Part shown: in pieces, positions 54,226 through 62,837 of the stretch | How the letters are laid out: each line of letters opens with the position of its first letter | Numbering within the stretch: the first letter of the stretch is position 1 | Assembly (NCBI GenBank): GCA_039587475.1 | Contig: JBDHIK010000300.1 | Coordinates: 1 to 64,000 of the forward strand | Origin: N074bin45 sp039587475 | GTDB taxonomy: Bacteria; Gemmatimonadota; Gemmatimonadetes; Gemmatimonadales; GWC2-71-9 | Direction: 5' to 3' | Length of the DNA: 64,000 nt | Notes under the pieces: model-generated | What the model was told of the DNA's origin: nothing | Database searches by the model: none | The model's input: the letters and a program-made list of their open reading frames with translations, nothing else | Position numbers and translations under genes: made by a program

Positions 54226-55928
54226 ACGTTCAAGCATGGACCTTCACCCTCGTCGGCCTGTCCTTCGCGCTCTACATCGGTGTGGCCATCTGGTCCCGCG
54301 CCCGCTCGACCGGCGAGTTCTACGTGGCTGGCGCGAAAGTCCATCCGGTCCTGAACGGCATGGCGACCGCGGCCGACTGGATGTCGGCCGCATCCTTCAT
54401 CTCCATGGCCGGCCTTATTTCCTTCATGGGCCGCGATGGCTCGGTGTATCTCATGGGCTGGACGGGTGGGTACGTCCTGCTGGCGTTACTCCTGGCACCC
54501 TATCTTCGGAAGTTCGGCAAGTTCACGGTCCCCGACTTCGTGGGCGACCGGTACTACTCCAGAGTGGCGCGTGTGGTCGCCGTGGTGTGCGCCCTGTTCG
54601 TGTCCTTCACCTACGTCGCCGGCCAGATGCGCGGCGTCGGCATCGTGTTCTCCCGCTTCCTGAACGTCGACATCAATCACGGCGTCTTCATCGGCATGGG
54701 CATCGTGTTCTTCTATGCCGTCCTCGGCGGCATGAAAGGCATCACGTACACCCAGGTGGCGCAGTACTGCGTCCTCATCTTTGCCTACCTGGTGCCGGCC
54801 ATCTTCATTTCCCTTCTCATGACCGGTGTGGCACTGCCGCAGCTTGGATTCGGGTCCACGCTGGCCGACGGATCCGGCGTCTACCTCCTCGACAAGCTGG
54901 ACGGCTTGAGCCGAGAGCTGGGATTCCACGAATACACGTCAGGCCAGAAGGGTACGCTGGACGTGTTCTTCATTACCGCCGCGCTCATGGTGGGGACGGC
55001 CGGGCTGCCGCACGTCATCGTGCGGTTCTATACGGTGCCCAAAGTCGCGGCTGCACGGAGTTCCGCCGGGTGGGCTCTCGTGTTCATCGCCCTGCTGTAC
55101 ACCACGGCGCCCGCCGTCGCGGCGTTTGCCCGGACCAACCTCCTCACCACGATCGAGGATGTTCCGTACCGTGAGGCCCCGGGCTGGTTCACCAACTGGG
55201 AACTGACGGGACTCATCGAGTATCAGGACCTGAATGGCGACGGCCGGGTCCAGTACCGTGGCCCCGCTTCCGATGTGGCCAACGAAGTCGCCATCGACCC
55301 GGATATCATGGTATTGGCGAATCCAGAAATCGCCCGACTCCCCAACTGGGTCGTGGCCCTCGTGGCCGCGGGAGCCCTGGCCGCGGCGCTGTCCACCGCT
55401 GCCGGATTGCTCCTCGTCATCTCCACCTCGATCGCCCACGACCTGCTGAAGCGCACCCTCAAACCGGACATCGATGAGAAACACGAACTCATCGCCGCCC
55501 GAGTCGCCGCCGGTGTCGCGGTGATTGTCGCGGGTCACTTCGGTATCCACCCTCCAGGATTCGTGGCCCAAGTGGTAGCCCTGGCGTTCGGCCTGGCCGC
55601 TGCCTCGTTCTTCCCGGTGATCATCCTGGGGATATTCACCAAGCGAACGAACACCTACGGTGCGGTGGCTGGAATGCTGACCGGGATCGTGTTTACCGGC
55701 GGCTACATCGTGTGGTTCAAGGGTTTGTACCCCGAACTCAACACCGCAGAGCACTGGTTGTTGGGGATCAGTCCCGAAGGGATCGGGACGTTGGGGATGG
55801 TATTGAACTTCATCGTCGCGATCACGGTGTCGCGCCTCACACGCCCACCGCCGGATGCCGTGCAGCGGATGGTCGAAGAGATCCGAGTGCCGCGCGGCGC
55901 CGGCGAGGCCCACGAGATCCGCGCCTAG
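54222..55928 (+). CDS. Sodium:solute symporter (acetate-type, ActP-like)
   Basis: 568 residues, about 13 membrane helices. The SSF signature is visible at GMKGITYTQVAQYCVLIFAY and GLAAASFFPVIILGIFTKR. The N-terminal region MTAADWMSAASFISMAGLISF-like motif (ATAADWMSAASFIS) is typical of ActP/VC_2705-type carriers, which take up acetate or other short carboxylates with sodium. It works with the DUF4212 protein. Confidence 0.92.
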   Translation: MNVQAWTFTLVGLSFALYIGVAIWSRARSTGEFYVAGAKVHPVLNGMATAADWMSAASFISMAGLISFMGRDGSVYLMGWTGGYVLLALLLAPYLRKFGKFTVPDFVGDRYYSRVARVVAVVCALFVSFTYVAGQMRGVGIVFSRFLNVDINHGVFIGMGIVFFYAVLGGMKGITYTQVAQYCVLIFAYLVPAIFISLLMTGVALPQLGFGSTLADGSGVYLLDKLDGLSRELGFHEYTSGQKGTLDVFFITAALMVGTAGLPHVIVRFYTVPKVAAARSSAGWALVFIALLYTTAPAVAAFARTNLLTTIEDVPYREAPGWFTNWELTGLIEYQDLNGDGRVQYRGPASDVANEVAIDPDIMVLANPEIARLPNWVVALVAAGALAAALSTAAGLLLVISTSIAHDLLKRTLKPDIDEKHELIAARVAAGVAVIVAGHFGIHPPGFVAQVVALAFGLAAASFFPVIILGIFTKRTNTYGAVAGMLTGIVFTGGYIVWFKGLYPELNTAEHWLLGISPEGIGTLGMVLNFIVAITVSRLTRPPPDAVQRMVEEIRVPRGAGEAHEIRA

Positions 55929-55949
55929 CGCCCCCGATCTCCTCACCGG

Positions 55950-57365
55950 ATGACCTCCACCGATTCGACTGCCGGGGCGCCCTTTCGCCTCTGGCCCGCC
56001 CTCAAGGAAGCCGTTCGCGGCTCGCAACAGGACTACACCACCGGCCCCATCGGGCGGGCGGTCCTGCTGCTGGCCGTGCCGATGGTGCTGGAGACGGCCA
56101 TGGAATCGGTGTTCGCCGTCGTGGACGTGTTCTTCGTGTCCCGGTTGGGGCCCGAGGCGGTCGCGACGGTCGGGCTGACCGAATCAATGCTCACGTTGAT
56201 CTACACGGTCGCCCTTGGCCTTTCGATCGGCGTGACCGCCATGGTGGCGCGCCGCATCGGCGAGAAGGATCCGGAGGGAGCGGCCGCGACGGCGGTACAA
56301 GCCATTCTGCTCGGCGTGGGAATCGCGGTCGGGCTCGGCGTTCTCGGTGCCATGTTTGCACCCCAGCTCCTCGGCCTGATGGGAGCGGCGCCGGAGGTCA
56401 TCAGCGCCGGGGCCCCGTACACCAGAATCATGCTGGGCGGGAACGCCACCGTGCTGCTCCTGTTCATGATCAATGCCATCTTCCGTGGTGCCGGCGATGC
56501 CGCGGTCGCCATGCGCGTGTTGTGGCTGGCAAACGGGATCAACATCGTGCTCGACCCGATGCTCATCTTCGGGATCGGACCGTTCCCGGAGCTCGGCATC
56601 CAGGGCGCCGCGGTCGCGACGAACATCGGCCGCGGGACGGCGGTCGTGTTCCAGTTCTATCTCCTGGCCCAACGGCATGGCCGCATCCGGATCCAGGCCC
56701 GGCATCTTGTCGTTCGCGTGGCGGTGATGTGGCAACTGGTGCGCCTGTCGTCGACCGGGATGTTCCAGGTGTTCATCGGCATGGCCAGTTGGGTGGGCCT
56801 GATACGGATCCTCGCTGGCTTCGGGAGCGAGGTGCTGGCCGGGTACACGATCGGCATTCGACTGATCATCTTCGCGCTGCTGCCCAGCTGGGGCATGTCC
56901 AACGCCGCCGCCACCATGGTGGGGCAGGCCCTTGGCGCCGGAAAGCCGGATCGTGCGGAACGGGCGGTCTGGATCGCGGGCGCGCTCAACATGGTATTTC
57001 TGGGCATCGTGGGATTGTGTTTCGTGGTGTTCGCTCCGCAGTTGGTGTCGATTTTCACCAGCGACCCCGAGCCGACTCGCTACGCCATTCTGTGTCTGCG
57101 GGTGGTGAGCTCGGGCTTCCTGTTCTACGCCTATGGCATGGTGCTGACCCAGTCGTTCAATGGCGCTGGAGACACCTGGACTCCCACCTATATCAACCTG
57201 TTCGTGTTCTGGTTGTTCGAGCTTCCCTTCGCCTACCTGATGGCACACACCCTGGGTGTTGGTCCCCTGGGGGTGTTCTTGGCGATGACCATCGCCTTTT
57301 CCTCTTTGGCGGTCATCAGTGCCATCATCTTCCGGCGGGGTCACTGGAAGCTCAAGAGGGTGTGA
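55950..57365 (+). CDS. MATE family efflux transporter
   Basis: 471 residues, 12 predicted helices. MATE motifs include LAVPMVLETAMESVFAVVDVFFVSRLG, NAIFRGAGDAAVAMRV and TQSFNGAGDTWTPT. It exports cationic drugs or metabolites using Na+ or H+. It starts 21 bases after the symporter, so it may be co-transcribed. Confidence 0.93.
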   Translation: MTSTDSTAGAPFRLWPALKEAVRGSQQDYTTGPIGRAVLLLAVPMVLETAMESVFAVVDVFFVSRLGPEAVATVGLTESMLTLIYTVALGLSIGVTAMVARRIGEKDPEGAAATAVQAILLGVGIAVGLGVLGAMFAPQLLGLMGAAPEVISAGAPYTRIMLGGNATVLLLFMINAIFRGAGDAAVAMRVLWLANGINIVLDPMLIFGIGPFPELGIQGAAVATNIGRGTAVVFQFYLLAQRHGRIRIQARHLVVRVAVMWQLVRLSSTGMFQVFIGMASWVGLIRILAGFGSEVLAGYTIGIRLIIFALLPSWGMSNAAATMVGQALGAGKPDRAERAVWIAGALNMVFLGIVGLCFVVFAPQLVSIFTSDPEPTRYAILCLRVVSSGFLFYAYGMVLTQSFNGAGDTWTPTYINLFVFWLFELPFAYLMAHTLGVGPLGVFLAMTIAFSSLAVISAIIFRRGHWKLKRV

Positions 57366-57448
57366 CCGAGCCTGCAGAGGGACGGAACTGCCGGGCCGTG
57401 GTTGCCGTTTGCTAGGACGACGCGGTCTTCACATTCGGAGGTGGCGCG

Positions 57449-58057
57449 ATGGTGTACGACTTTCTGGTGGACACCTATGCCACGGAACGCCTGAAGGTGC
57501 TGGCGATGTGGAGCATGTTCCGGGGCGACGATCTCCCGACCAGGCCGCACCCTTCCGACAGGCGCGGGCGCAGTGTCCTGGAACACATGGTCCACCAGTG
57601 CCTCTCGGAGGACATCTGGTTTCGGACCATGCTGGGCATCGATGTCGGAGCCCCACCCGTGCCGGCCAACGAGACGCGGGTCGGTTTTCTGCAACAGTAC
57701 GCCTTGGATTCGACTGCGCGGCTCATCGTGTTGCGAGCCAAGCCTGCAACGTGGTGGGAGGGTGAGGTGCCGTTCTTTGAGGTCCAGCGGAGCCGGGCCT
57801 GGGTCATGGTGCGGCGGATCGCCCACACGGCGCATCACCGGGGACAGCAGGCGGTCCTGCTTCGCGTGCTGGGTCGAGACGTCTACAGCACCTACGGTCC
57901 CACGGCGGATACCGGCGGGCTGATGAAGGACCATGCCCCCACGGTCTATCCCTGGGTGACCGAAGAGGAGCTCCTGGCCGGCGAGTCGTCGGGCGGGGCC
58001 AAGCGGGCGTTGCACGGTCGTGCCGGTGCCGTCGTCACTGAACGCCCCGACCGATGA
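57449..58057 (+). CDS. DinB-like metal-binding four-helix protein
   Basis: 202 residues, ATG at 57449 with GGAGG 7 bases upstream. The DinB fold has likely metal ligands His46 region (LEHMVHQCLSEDIWF) and HTAHHRGQQAVLLRVLG, the closing HxxxHRxQ signature. Such proteins are often thiol-linked transferases, but the substrate is unknown. Confidence 0.82.
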   Translation: MVYDFLVDTYATERLKVLAMWSMFRGDDLPTRPHPSDRRGRSVLEHMVHQCLSEDIWFRTMLGIDVGAPPVPANETRVGFLQQYALDSTARLIVLRAKPATWWEGEVPFFEVQRSRAWVMVRRIAHTAHHRGQQAVLLRVLGRDVYSTYGPTADTGGLMKDHAPTVYPWVTEEELLAGESSGGAKRALHGRAGAVVTERPDR

Positions 58058-58120
58058 ACCCTGCCGGCACACCCCGCGCTCACCGCAGGATACTCAACCC
58101 GCTCTCGCGGAGATCTGTCC

Positions 58121-59350
58121 ATGTCGACTGAACGCCTGACGTTCCCGGGAGCTCTGGGAGATGCCCTCGCCGCCCGCCTCGACCGACCGGCCACGGCACC
58201 TCGAGCCACCGCTCTCTTTGCCCATTGCTTCACGTGCTCCAAGGACTTCAAGGCCGTGCGTCGCATCAGCCAGGCGCTGATTGATGAGGGCATTGCCGTG
58301 CTGTCGTTCGATTTCACCGGGTTGGGTGAGAGCGAGGGCGACTTCGCCGACACCAATTTTTCCTCCAACGTCGACGACCTCGAAGCGGCGGCACGGTTCC
58401 TCGAGGAAGGCGTCGGCGCGCCGTCCCTGCTCATTGGTCATAGCCTGGGTGGCGCCGCCGCACTGGCGGTGGCCCACCGTCTCGATTCGGTCCGTGCGGT
58501 GGCCTCCATCGCCGCCCCGAGCGATCCCGCCCACCTGGTGTCCACGCTGGAGCGCGCCGCCCCGGCGTTGGGGACCAGCGACGAGGCGGAGGTGACCCTG
58601 GCCGGAAGGTCGTTCACCATCAGGCGACAACTGTTGGAGGACCTCGAAGCCCAGCGGCTCACGACGCTGGTGCGCGACCTGGGCCGTCCGCTGATGATCT
58701 TTCATTCCCCAGTCGATGCCATCGTGGGCATCGAACACGCCGCGGCTCTGTATCAGGCGGCAAGGCATCCCAAGAGCTTTGTCTCACTGGATACCGCTGA
58801 TCACCTGCTCCTGAACGATCCGGCGGACGCGGCCCTGGTCGGTTCCGTGATGGCTGCCTGGGCCGGACGGTATCTCCCCGAGGTCCCCGGACATGGCGAT
58901 CAGGAGGGTACCGTGGTGGTCGAAACGGGTGCCTCCGGGTACTTCACCGACATCCATGCTGGCCACCATCACCTGGCGGCGGACGAGCCGAGGTCGGTGG
59001 GAGGCAGCGACCGCGGACCGACCCCCTACGACCTCCTCCTCAGCGCGCTCGGCGCCTGTACCACCATGACGCTTCGCATGTACGCCGACCGAAAGGGCTG
59101 GCCGCTCGAGGGCGTCCGGGCCAGGCTCCGGCACGAGAAGATCCACGCCACTGACTGCGCTGACTGTGAGACGACCGCTGGGTTCATTGACCGGATCGAA
59201 CGCGATCTGGAGTTGACCGGGCCGCTCGATGACGGTCAACGACGCCGGTTGCTAGACATCGCGGACAAGTGCCCGGTGCACAAGACGCTGTCGTCGGAGA
59301 CTGTGGTGGCGACCCGGGAAGTGACCACCGTTCAGGACGACGAGTCGTAG
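58121..59350 (+). CDS. Alpha/beta hydrolase fused to OsmC-family peroxidase domain
   Basis: 409 residues. The hydrolase domain (about 1-255) has the elbow GHSLGG (Ser108), and base HLLLNDP. The OsmC domain (about 275-400) has the paired cysteines Cys313 (GACTTM) and Cys384 (CPVHKTL), which reduce organic hydroperoxides in this family. The fusion is known in several phyla. It starts 63 bases after the DinB-like gene. Confidence 0.92.
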   Translation: MSTERLTFPGALGDALAARLDRPATAPRATALFAHCFTCSKDFKAVRRISQALIDEGIAVLSFDFTGLGESEGDFADTNFSSNVDDLEAAARFLEEGVGAPSLLIGHSLGGAAALAVAHRLDSVRAVASIAAPSDPAHLVSTLERAAPALGTSDEAEVTLAGRSFTIRRQLLEDLEAQRLTTLVRDLGRPLMIFHSPVDAIVGIEHAAALYQAARHPKSFVSLDTADHLLLNDPADAALVGSVMAAWAGRYLPEVPGHGDQEGTVVVETGASGYFTDIHAGHHHLAADEPRSVGGSDRGPTPYDLLLSALGACTTMTLRMYADRKGWPLEGVRARLRHEKIHATDCADCETTAGFIDRIERDLELTGPLDDGQRRRLLDIADKCPVHKTLSSETVVATREVTTVQDDES

Positions 59351-59438
59351 CGAAGCGCACCGGGACCGCCCGCTGAATCCTTCCTCGCTGCGGACCCGTA
59401 CGGCCCGGTCGCATCCCCTCACCCGACAGGAGGTCGTC

Positions 59439-59894
59439 ATGTTCGGTCCCGTGCGTCGCTTTGGCTGGGCCCTGTTCGCTCCAGCCTTGTTCCTGCTGCC
59501 CTCCGCCGCCAGCGCCCAGTCGGACGCTGACCGGGCGGGTGTCGAGGCTGCCGTCCTCGACTACGTCGAGGGGATCTACCTGGTCCAGCCCGAGCGGATC
59601 GAACGCAGCGTCCACAAGGACTTGCGGAAGGTCGGTTATTGGCGGCAGGACAGTGCGTCGGACTACCAGGAAGCTCCGATGACCTATCAGCAGTTGTACG
59701 ACCTTGCGGCTCGCTGGAATGCCAATGGTCAGGTCGATCCCGAGACGGCGCCCAAAGACATCGTCGTGTTCGACGTACTCGACAAGACCGCCGCAGCCAA
59801 GCTGACCGCGGCCTGGGGTGTCGACTACTTCCAACTCGGCAAGTACGATGGCACATGGATGATCGTCAACGTGCTGTGGCAGAGCGTCGACTAG
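59439..59894 (+). CDS. Secreted lumazine-binding/NTF2-like protein
   Basis: 151 residues, AGGAGG 5 bases before the ATG. A signal peptide (WALFAPALFLLPSAASAQ) is followed by a domain with AAVLDYVEGIYLVQPERIERSVHKDL and AAKLTAAWGVDYFQLGKYDGTWMIVNVLW, which matches Lumazine_bd_2. Ligand unknown. Confidence 0.82.
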   Translation: MFGPVRRFGWALFAPALFLLPSAASAQSDADRAGVEAAVLDYVEGIYLVQPERIERSVHKDLRKVGYWRQDSASDYQEAPMTYQQLYDLAARWNANGQVDPETAPKDIVVFDVLDKTAAAKLTAAWGVDYFQLGKYDGTWMIVNVLWQSVD

Positions 59895-60012
59895 ACGGCC
59901 CGGCAGGTGTTCGCTTCGGGGTGAGCCGGAGGGAGAACCAGGGGATAGTGGCGGCCGGCTGGGAGCGGGGCTACCTTCGGGACTCGTCCTTCCCCAGACA
60001 CAGCGCACGCCG

Positions 60013-60714
60013 ATGCCTCACGACTCCGGTCCCGAACCGCCCGAGTGGCAGCAACCCGACCTCATCCCGCTCGAGGACTATCGGGAATACCCCGTGGCCG
60101 ACATGCGAACCCGGGCGCTGGAGTTCTATCAGGAGCTGAATCGTCGCCGTACGGTCCGGGAGTTTTCGTCCCGGGAGGTTCCCCGCGACGTCCTGGAACA
60201 CTGTCTCCTGGCCGCCGGGACCGCACCATCGGGCGCCCACCGGCAACCCTGGCGTTTCGTGGTGGTGTCTGACCCCGGACTCAAGAAGCGCATTCGCGAG
60301 GCCGCCGAACTCGAGGAACAGGAGTTTTACGAAAGTCGGGCGCCCGAAGAATGGCTCGAAGCCTTGGCGCCCCTGGGGACCGATGCTCGGAAACCGTTCC
60401 TCGAGACTGCGCCGTGCCTGATCGCCATATTCGCCGAACGATTCGGTCTCAGGCACGACGGCTTTCATGTGCAGAACTACTATGTCAGCGAGTCCGTCGG
60501 AATCGCCACGGGCATGCTGATTGCCGCACTCCATCGTGCCGGCCTCGCCACCTTGACGCATACGCCCAGTCCCATGGGGTTTCTCAACGAACTTCTGGAC
60601 CGGCCCAAGAACGAACGCCCCTTTCTCCTTCTGGTCGTGGGGTTCCCCGACCCGGAGGCGAAGGTCCCCAACCTCACACGAAAGCCGCTCGACGCCATCG
60701 CCGACTTTCGCTGA
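60013..60714 (+). CDS. Nitroreductase-family flavoprotein (iodotyrosine deiodinase-like)
   Basis: 233 residues. The nitroreductase fold is evident from RRRTVREFSSREVP, APSGAHRQPWRFVVV (FMN binding), SVGIATGMLIAALHRAGLATL and LLLVVGFPDPEA. The N-terminal segment (LIPLEDYREYP) is as in deiodinase relatives. Likely FMN-dependent; its substrate is unproven. Confidence 0.88.
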   Translation: MPHDSGPEPPEWQQPDLIPLEDYREYPVADMRTRALEFYQELNRRRTVREFSSREVPRDVLEHCLLAAGTAPSGAHRQPWRFVVVSDPGLKKRIREAAELEEQEFYESRAPEEWLEALAPLGTDARKPFLETAPCLIAIFAERFGLRHDGFHVQNYYVSESVGIATGMLIAALHRAGLATLTHTPSPMGFLNELLDRPKNERPFLLLVVGFPDPEAKVPNLTRKPLDAIADFR

Positions 60715-60740
60715 CCCGTTCCCGAACCCCACAGGCGGAC

Positions 60741-61229
60741 ATGAGCACCATCACGCTGACGACATCACACGGCGACATCCTCATCGAATTGCATGCCAAC
60801 GAGGCCCCGGTCACGGTGGAGAACTTCCTGGCCTACGTCGACGCGGGTCACTTCGACGGCACCATCTTCCATCGGGTCATCCCCGGCTTCATGGTCCAGG
60901 GTGGCGGGTTCGAGGCCAACATGAACCAGAAGGCGACGCGCGACCCCATCAAGAACGAGGCGGACAACGGGCTCAAGAACAAGCGAGGAACGTTGTCGAT
61001 GGCCCGGACATCGGACGTCAACAGTGCCACCAGCCAGTTCTTCATCAACCTCACGGACAACGTGTTCCTGGATCATGGATCCAGGGACTTCGGCTATGCC
61101 GTGTTCGCCAGTGTGGTGGACGGGATGGACGTGGTGGACGCCATCGCGGGCGTCGCCACGGGGAACCACGGTGGGCATTCAGACGTCCCGGTCGAACCGG
61201 TGAGAATCGAGAAGGCCGTCAGGGCCTGA
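60741..61229 (+). CDS. ppiB: Cyclophilin-type peptidylprolyl isomerase
   Basis: 162 residues, no signal peptide, so cytosolic. Cyclophilin motifs are FHRVIPGFMVQGGGF, SMARTSDVNSATSQFFINL and FGYAVFASVVDGMDVVD. It catalyses cis/trans isomerisation of proline bonds. It converges with the SulP gene by 11 bases. Confidence 0.95.
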   Translation: MSTITLTTSHGDILIELHANEAPVTVENFLAYVDAGHFDGTIFHRVIPGFMVQGGGFEANMNQKATRDPIKNEADNGLKNKRGTLSMARTSDVNSATSQFFINLTDNVFLDHGSRDFGYAVFASVVDGMDVVDAIAGVATGNHGGHSDVPVEPVRIEKAVRA

Positions 61230-62733
61230 GGTCGGTCTCGCCGAATACCTGCTGCATGATGCGTCTGGCCTGGGGGGGCATCCCGGTGATTTCCACCTCC
61301 AGGCCCGCCAGCCGAGCCTCGTTGCTTACCGTCTTCATCGCCAACGCGCCGGTATAATCGATTCGTCCCAGGCTCGACATGTCGAGGAGCAGCCTGCTGG
61401 CGTTTGGGTGGGCCGCCAGTTGGTTCAGAAGCGCCTCTTCCAGGCCGGGCGCGGAGGCGAAGAACAGGACCCCCATCGGCTCCAGGCGAAGGGTCCCATT
61501 CTCCGCGCTGGAGCGGACATCGACGTGCAGCTCGCGCCATACGTGAACCATGGTGGCGGCGCCGATCCCCAGAATCACCGCATACTCCACGTGGGGCGCC
61601 AGCCACAGGGTGGCGATGGCCGTGGTCCACGCGACGAAAGCCTGCGGCCGTGATTTCGCCACCAGGCGAACCATGCGCGGGATGGCGATCAGCTGAAGGA
61701 CCGCGGCGATGACGATGGCCCCGAGGATGGCGCGGGGTAGCGGGGCCAGGATGCCGGCGAACGGAAGAAACAGCAGCAACGTCAGGCCGGTGATTGCTCC
61801 GGCCCACTGAGAACGCGCGCCCGCCAGCCGGCTCACCGATGTCCGGGAGAACGATCCGCCAACCGGAAAGCCACCCGACAACCCCGAGGCCAGGTTGGCG
61901 ACCCCCTGTGAGACGAACTCCCGGCTGGGATTCCAACGCTCGCGATCCTGGGCTGCAAAGGTCCGTGCGATCGCTGCCGGTTCGGCGAAGCCGACCAGCG
62001 CGATGATGGCCGCCGGGATGAGGAGGCCGCCGACGGCGGTCCAGGGAACGTCGAGCGAGATCGGCGGCAGGCCCGCGGGCAAGCTGCCGACCACCGTGCC
62101 GCCGTACCCGGTGATCACGCTGTATCCCATGCCAAGGAGTACCGCCACGAGCACGCCGGGAAACAGACGGTGCAGCCGCCGGCCTCCCAGAATGGCCAGG
62201 ACCGTGAACGCCGCCAGCGCGACGGCCGTCGGCTCCCACTCCCCCGGGTGGGCCAGCGCCCAGACGGCTCGACCGAGGAGCGTCCCGTCCGGCGGTTGGG
62301 CGCCGAGCGCGGTGGGGAGTTGCGAGGAGATGATGAGAATCGCGGCGGCGGTGGTGAAGCCGACGAGTACCGGTTCCGACATGAGGTACGACAGCCAGCC
62401 CGCCTTCATGAAGCCCAGGGCCACCCGGATGACTCCGACCAGTATGGCCAACAGGGCGGCCAGGGCGACATACTCGGAACTGAGCGGGGCGGCCATCGTT
62501 CCCAGGGCCCCGAAGGTCAGCAAACTGGTAATGGCGACCGGACCTGTTTGCAGGTACCGGGAGGAGGCGACGGCCGCGGCGATCAGGGCAGGAAGGGCAG
62601 CAGCATACAGCCCGTGCTGGGCCGGCATGCCCGCCAGGTCGGCATAGGCCACCGCCTGGGGAATCAGGACGGCGGCGACGCTCAGGCCTGCGACGAGGTC
62701 CCCGGCTGTGATGCGCACCCACGGTCTCCGCAT
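61219..62733 (-). CDS. SulP family anion transporter with STAS domain
   Basis: 504 residues, ATG at 62733. About 12 helices lead to a C-terminal STAS domain (LRLEPMGVLFFASAPGLEEALL, LLLDMSSLGRIDYTGALAMKT). The N-terminal PQAVAYADLAGMPAQHGLYAA is the SulP signature. It probably moves sulfate, bicarbonate or a similar anion. No ribosome site is obvious before the ATG. Confidence 0.9.
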   Translation of the reverse strand: MRRPWVRITAGDLVAGLSVAAVLIPQAVAYADLAGMPAQHGLYAAALPALIAAAVASSRYLQTGPVAITSLLTFGALGTMAAPLSSEYVALAALLAILVGVIRVALGFMKAGWLSYLMSEPVLVGFTTAAAILIISSQLPTALGAQPPDGTLLGRAVWALAHPGEWEPTAVALAAFTVLAILGGRRLHRLFPGVLVAVLLGMGYSVITGYGGTVVGSLPAGLPPISLDVPWTAVGGLLIPAAIIALVGFAEPAAIARTFAAQDRERWNPSREFVSQGVANLASGLSGGFPVGGSFSRTSVSRLAGARSQWAGAITGLTLLLFLPFAGILAPLPRAILGAIVIAAVLQLIAIPRMVRLVAKSRPQAFVAWTTAIATLWLAPHVEYAVILGIGAATMVHVWRELHVDVRSSAENGTLRLEPMGVLFFASAPGLEEALLNQLAAHPNASRLLLDMSSLGRIDYTGALAMKTVSNEARLAGLEVEITGMPPQARRIMQQVFGETDLRP

Positions 62734-62769
62734 TGAAGTGTTCGGAATGTAACGCTACCGGCCAAGCAC

Positions 62770-62815
62770 CGAGGCCGGTGCCCGGGTCTCTCCTGCCGCC
62801 CTGGCACCGGCCTCG
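62770..62815 (-). terminator. Hairpin after FadL-like gene
   Basis: Exact 13-bp arms CGAGGCCGGTGCC / GGCACCGGCCTCG with a 20-base loop, 23 bases after the stop of the FadL-like gene. No T-run, so factor-independent termination is uncertain. Confidence 0.45.
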
Positions 62816-62837
62816 TTCCCGCGTGGGAGCGGTGGCG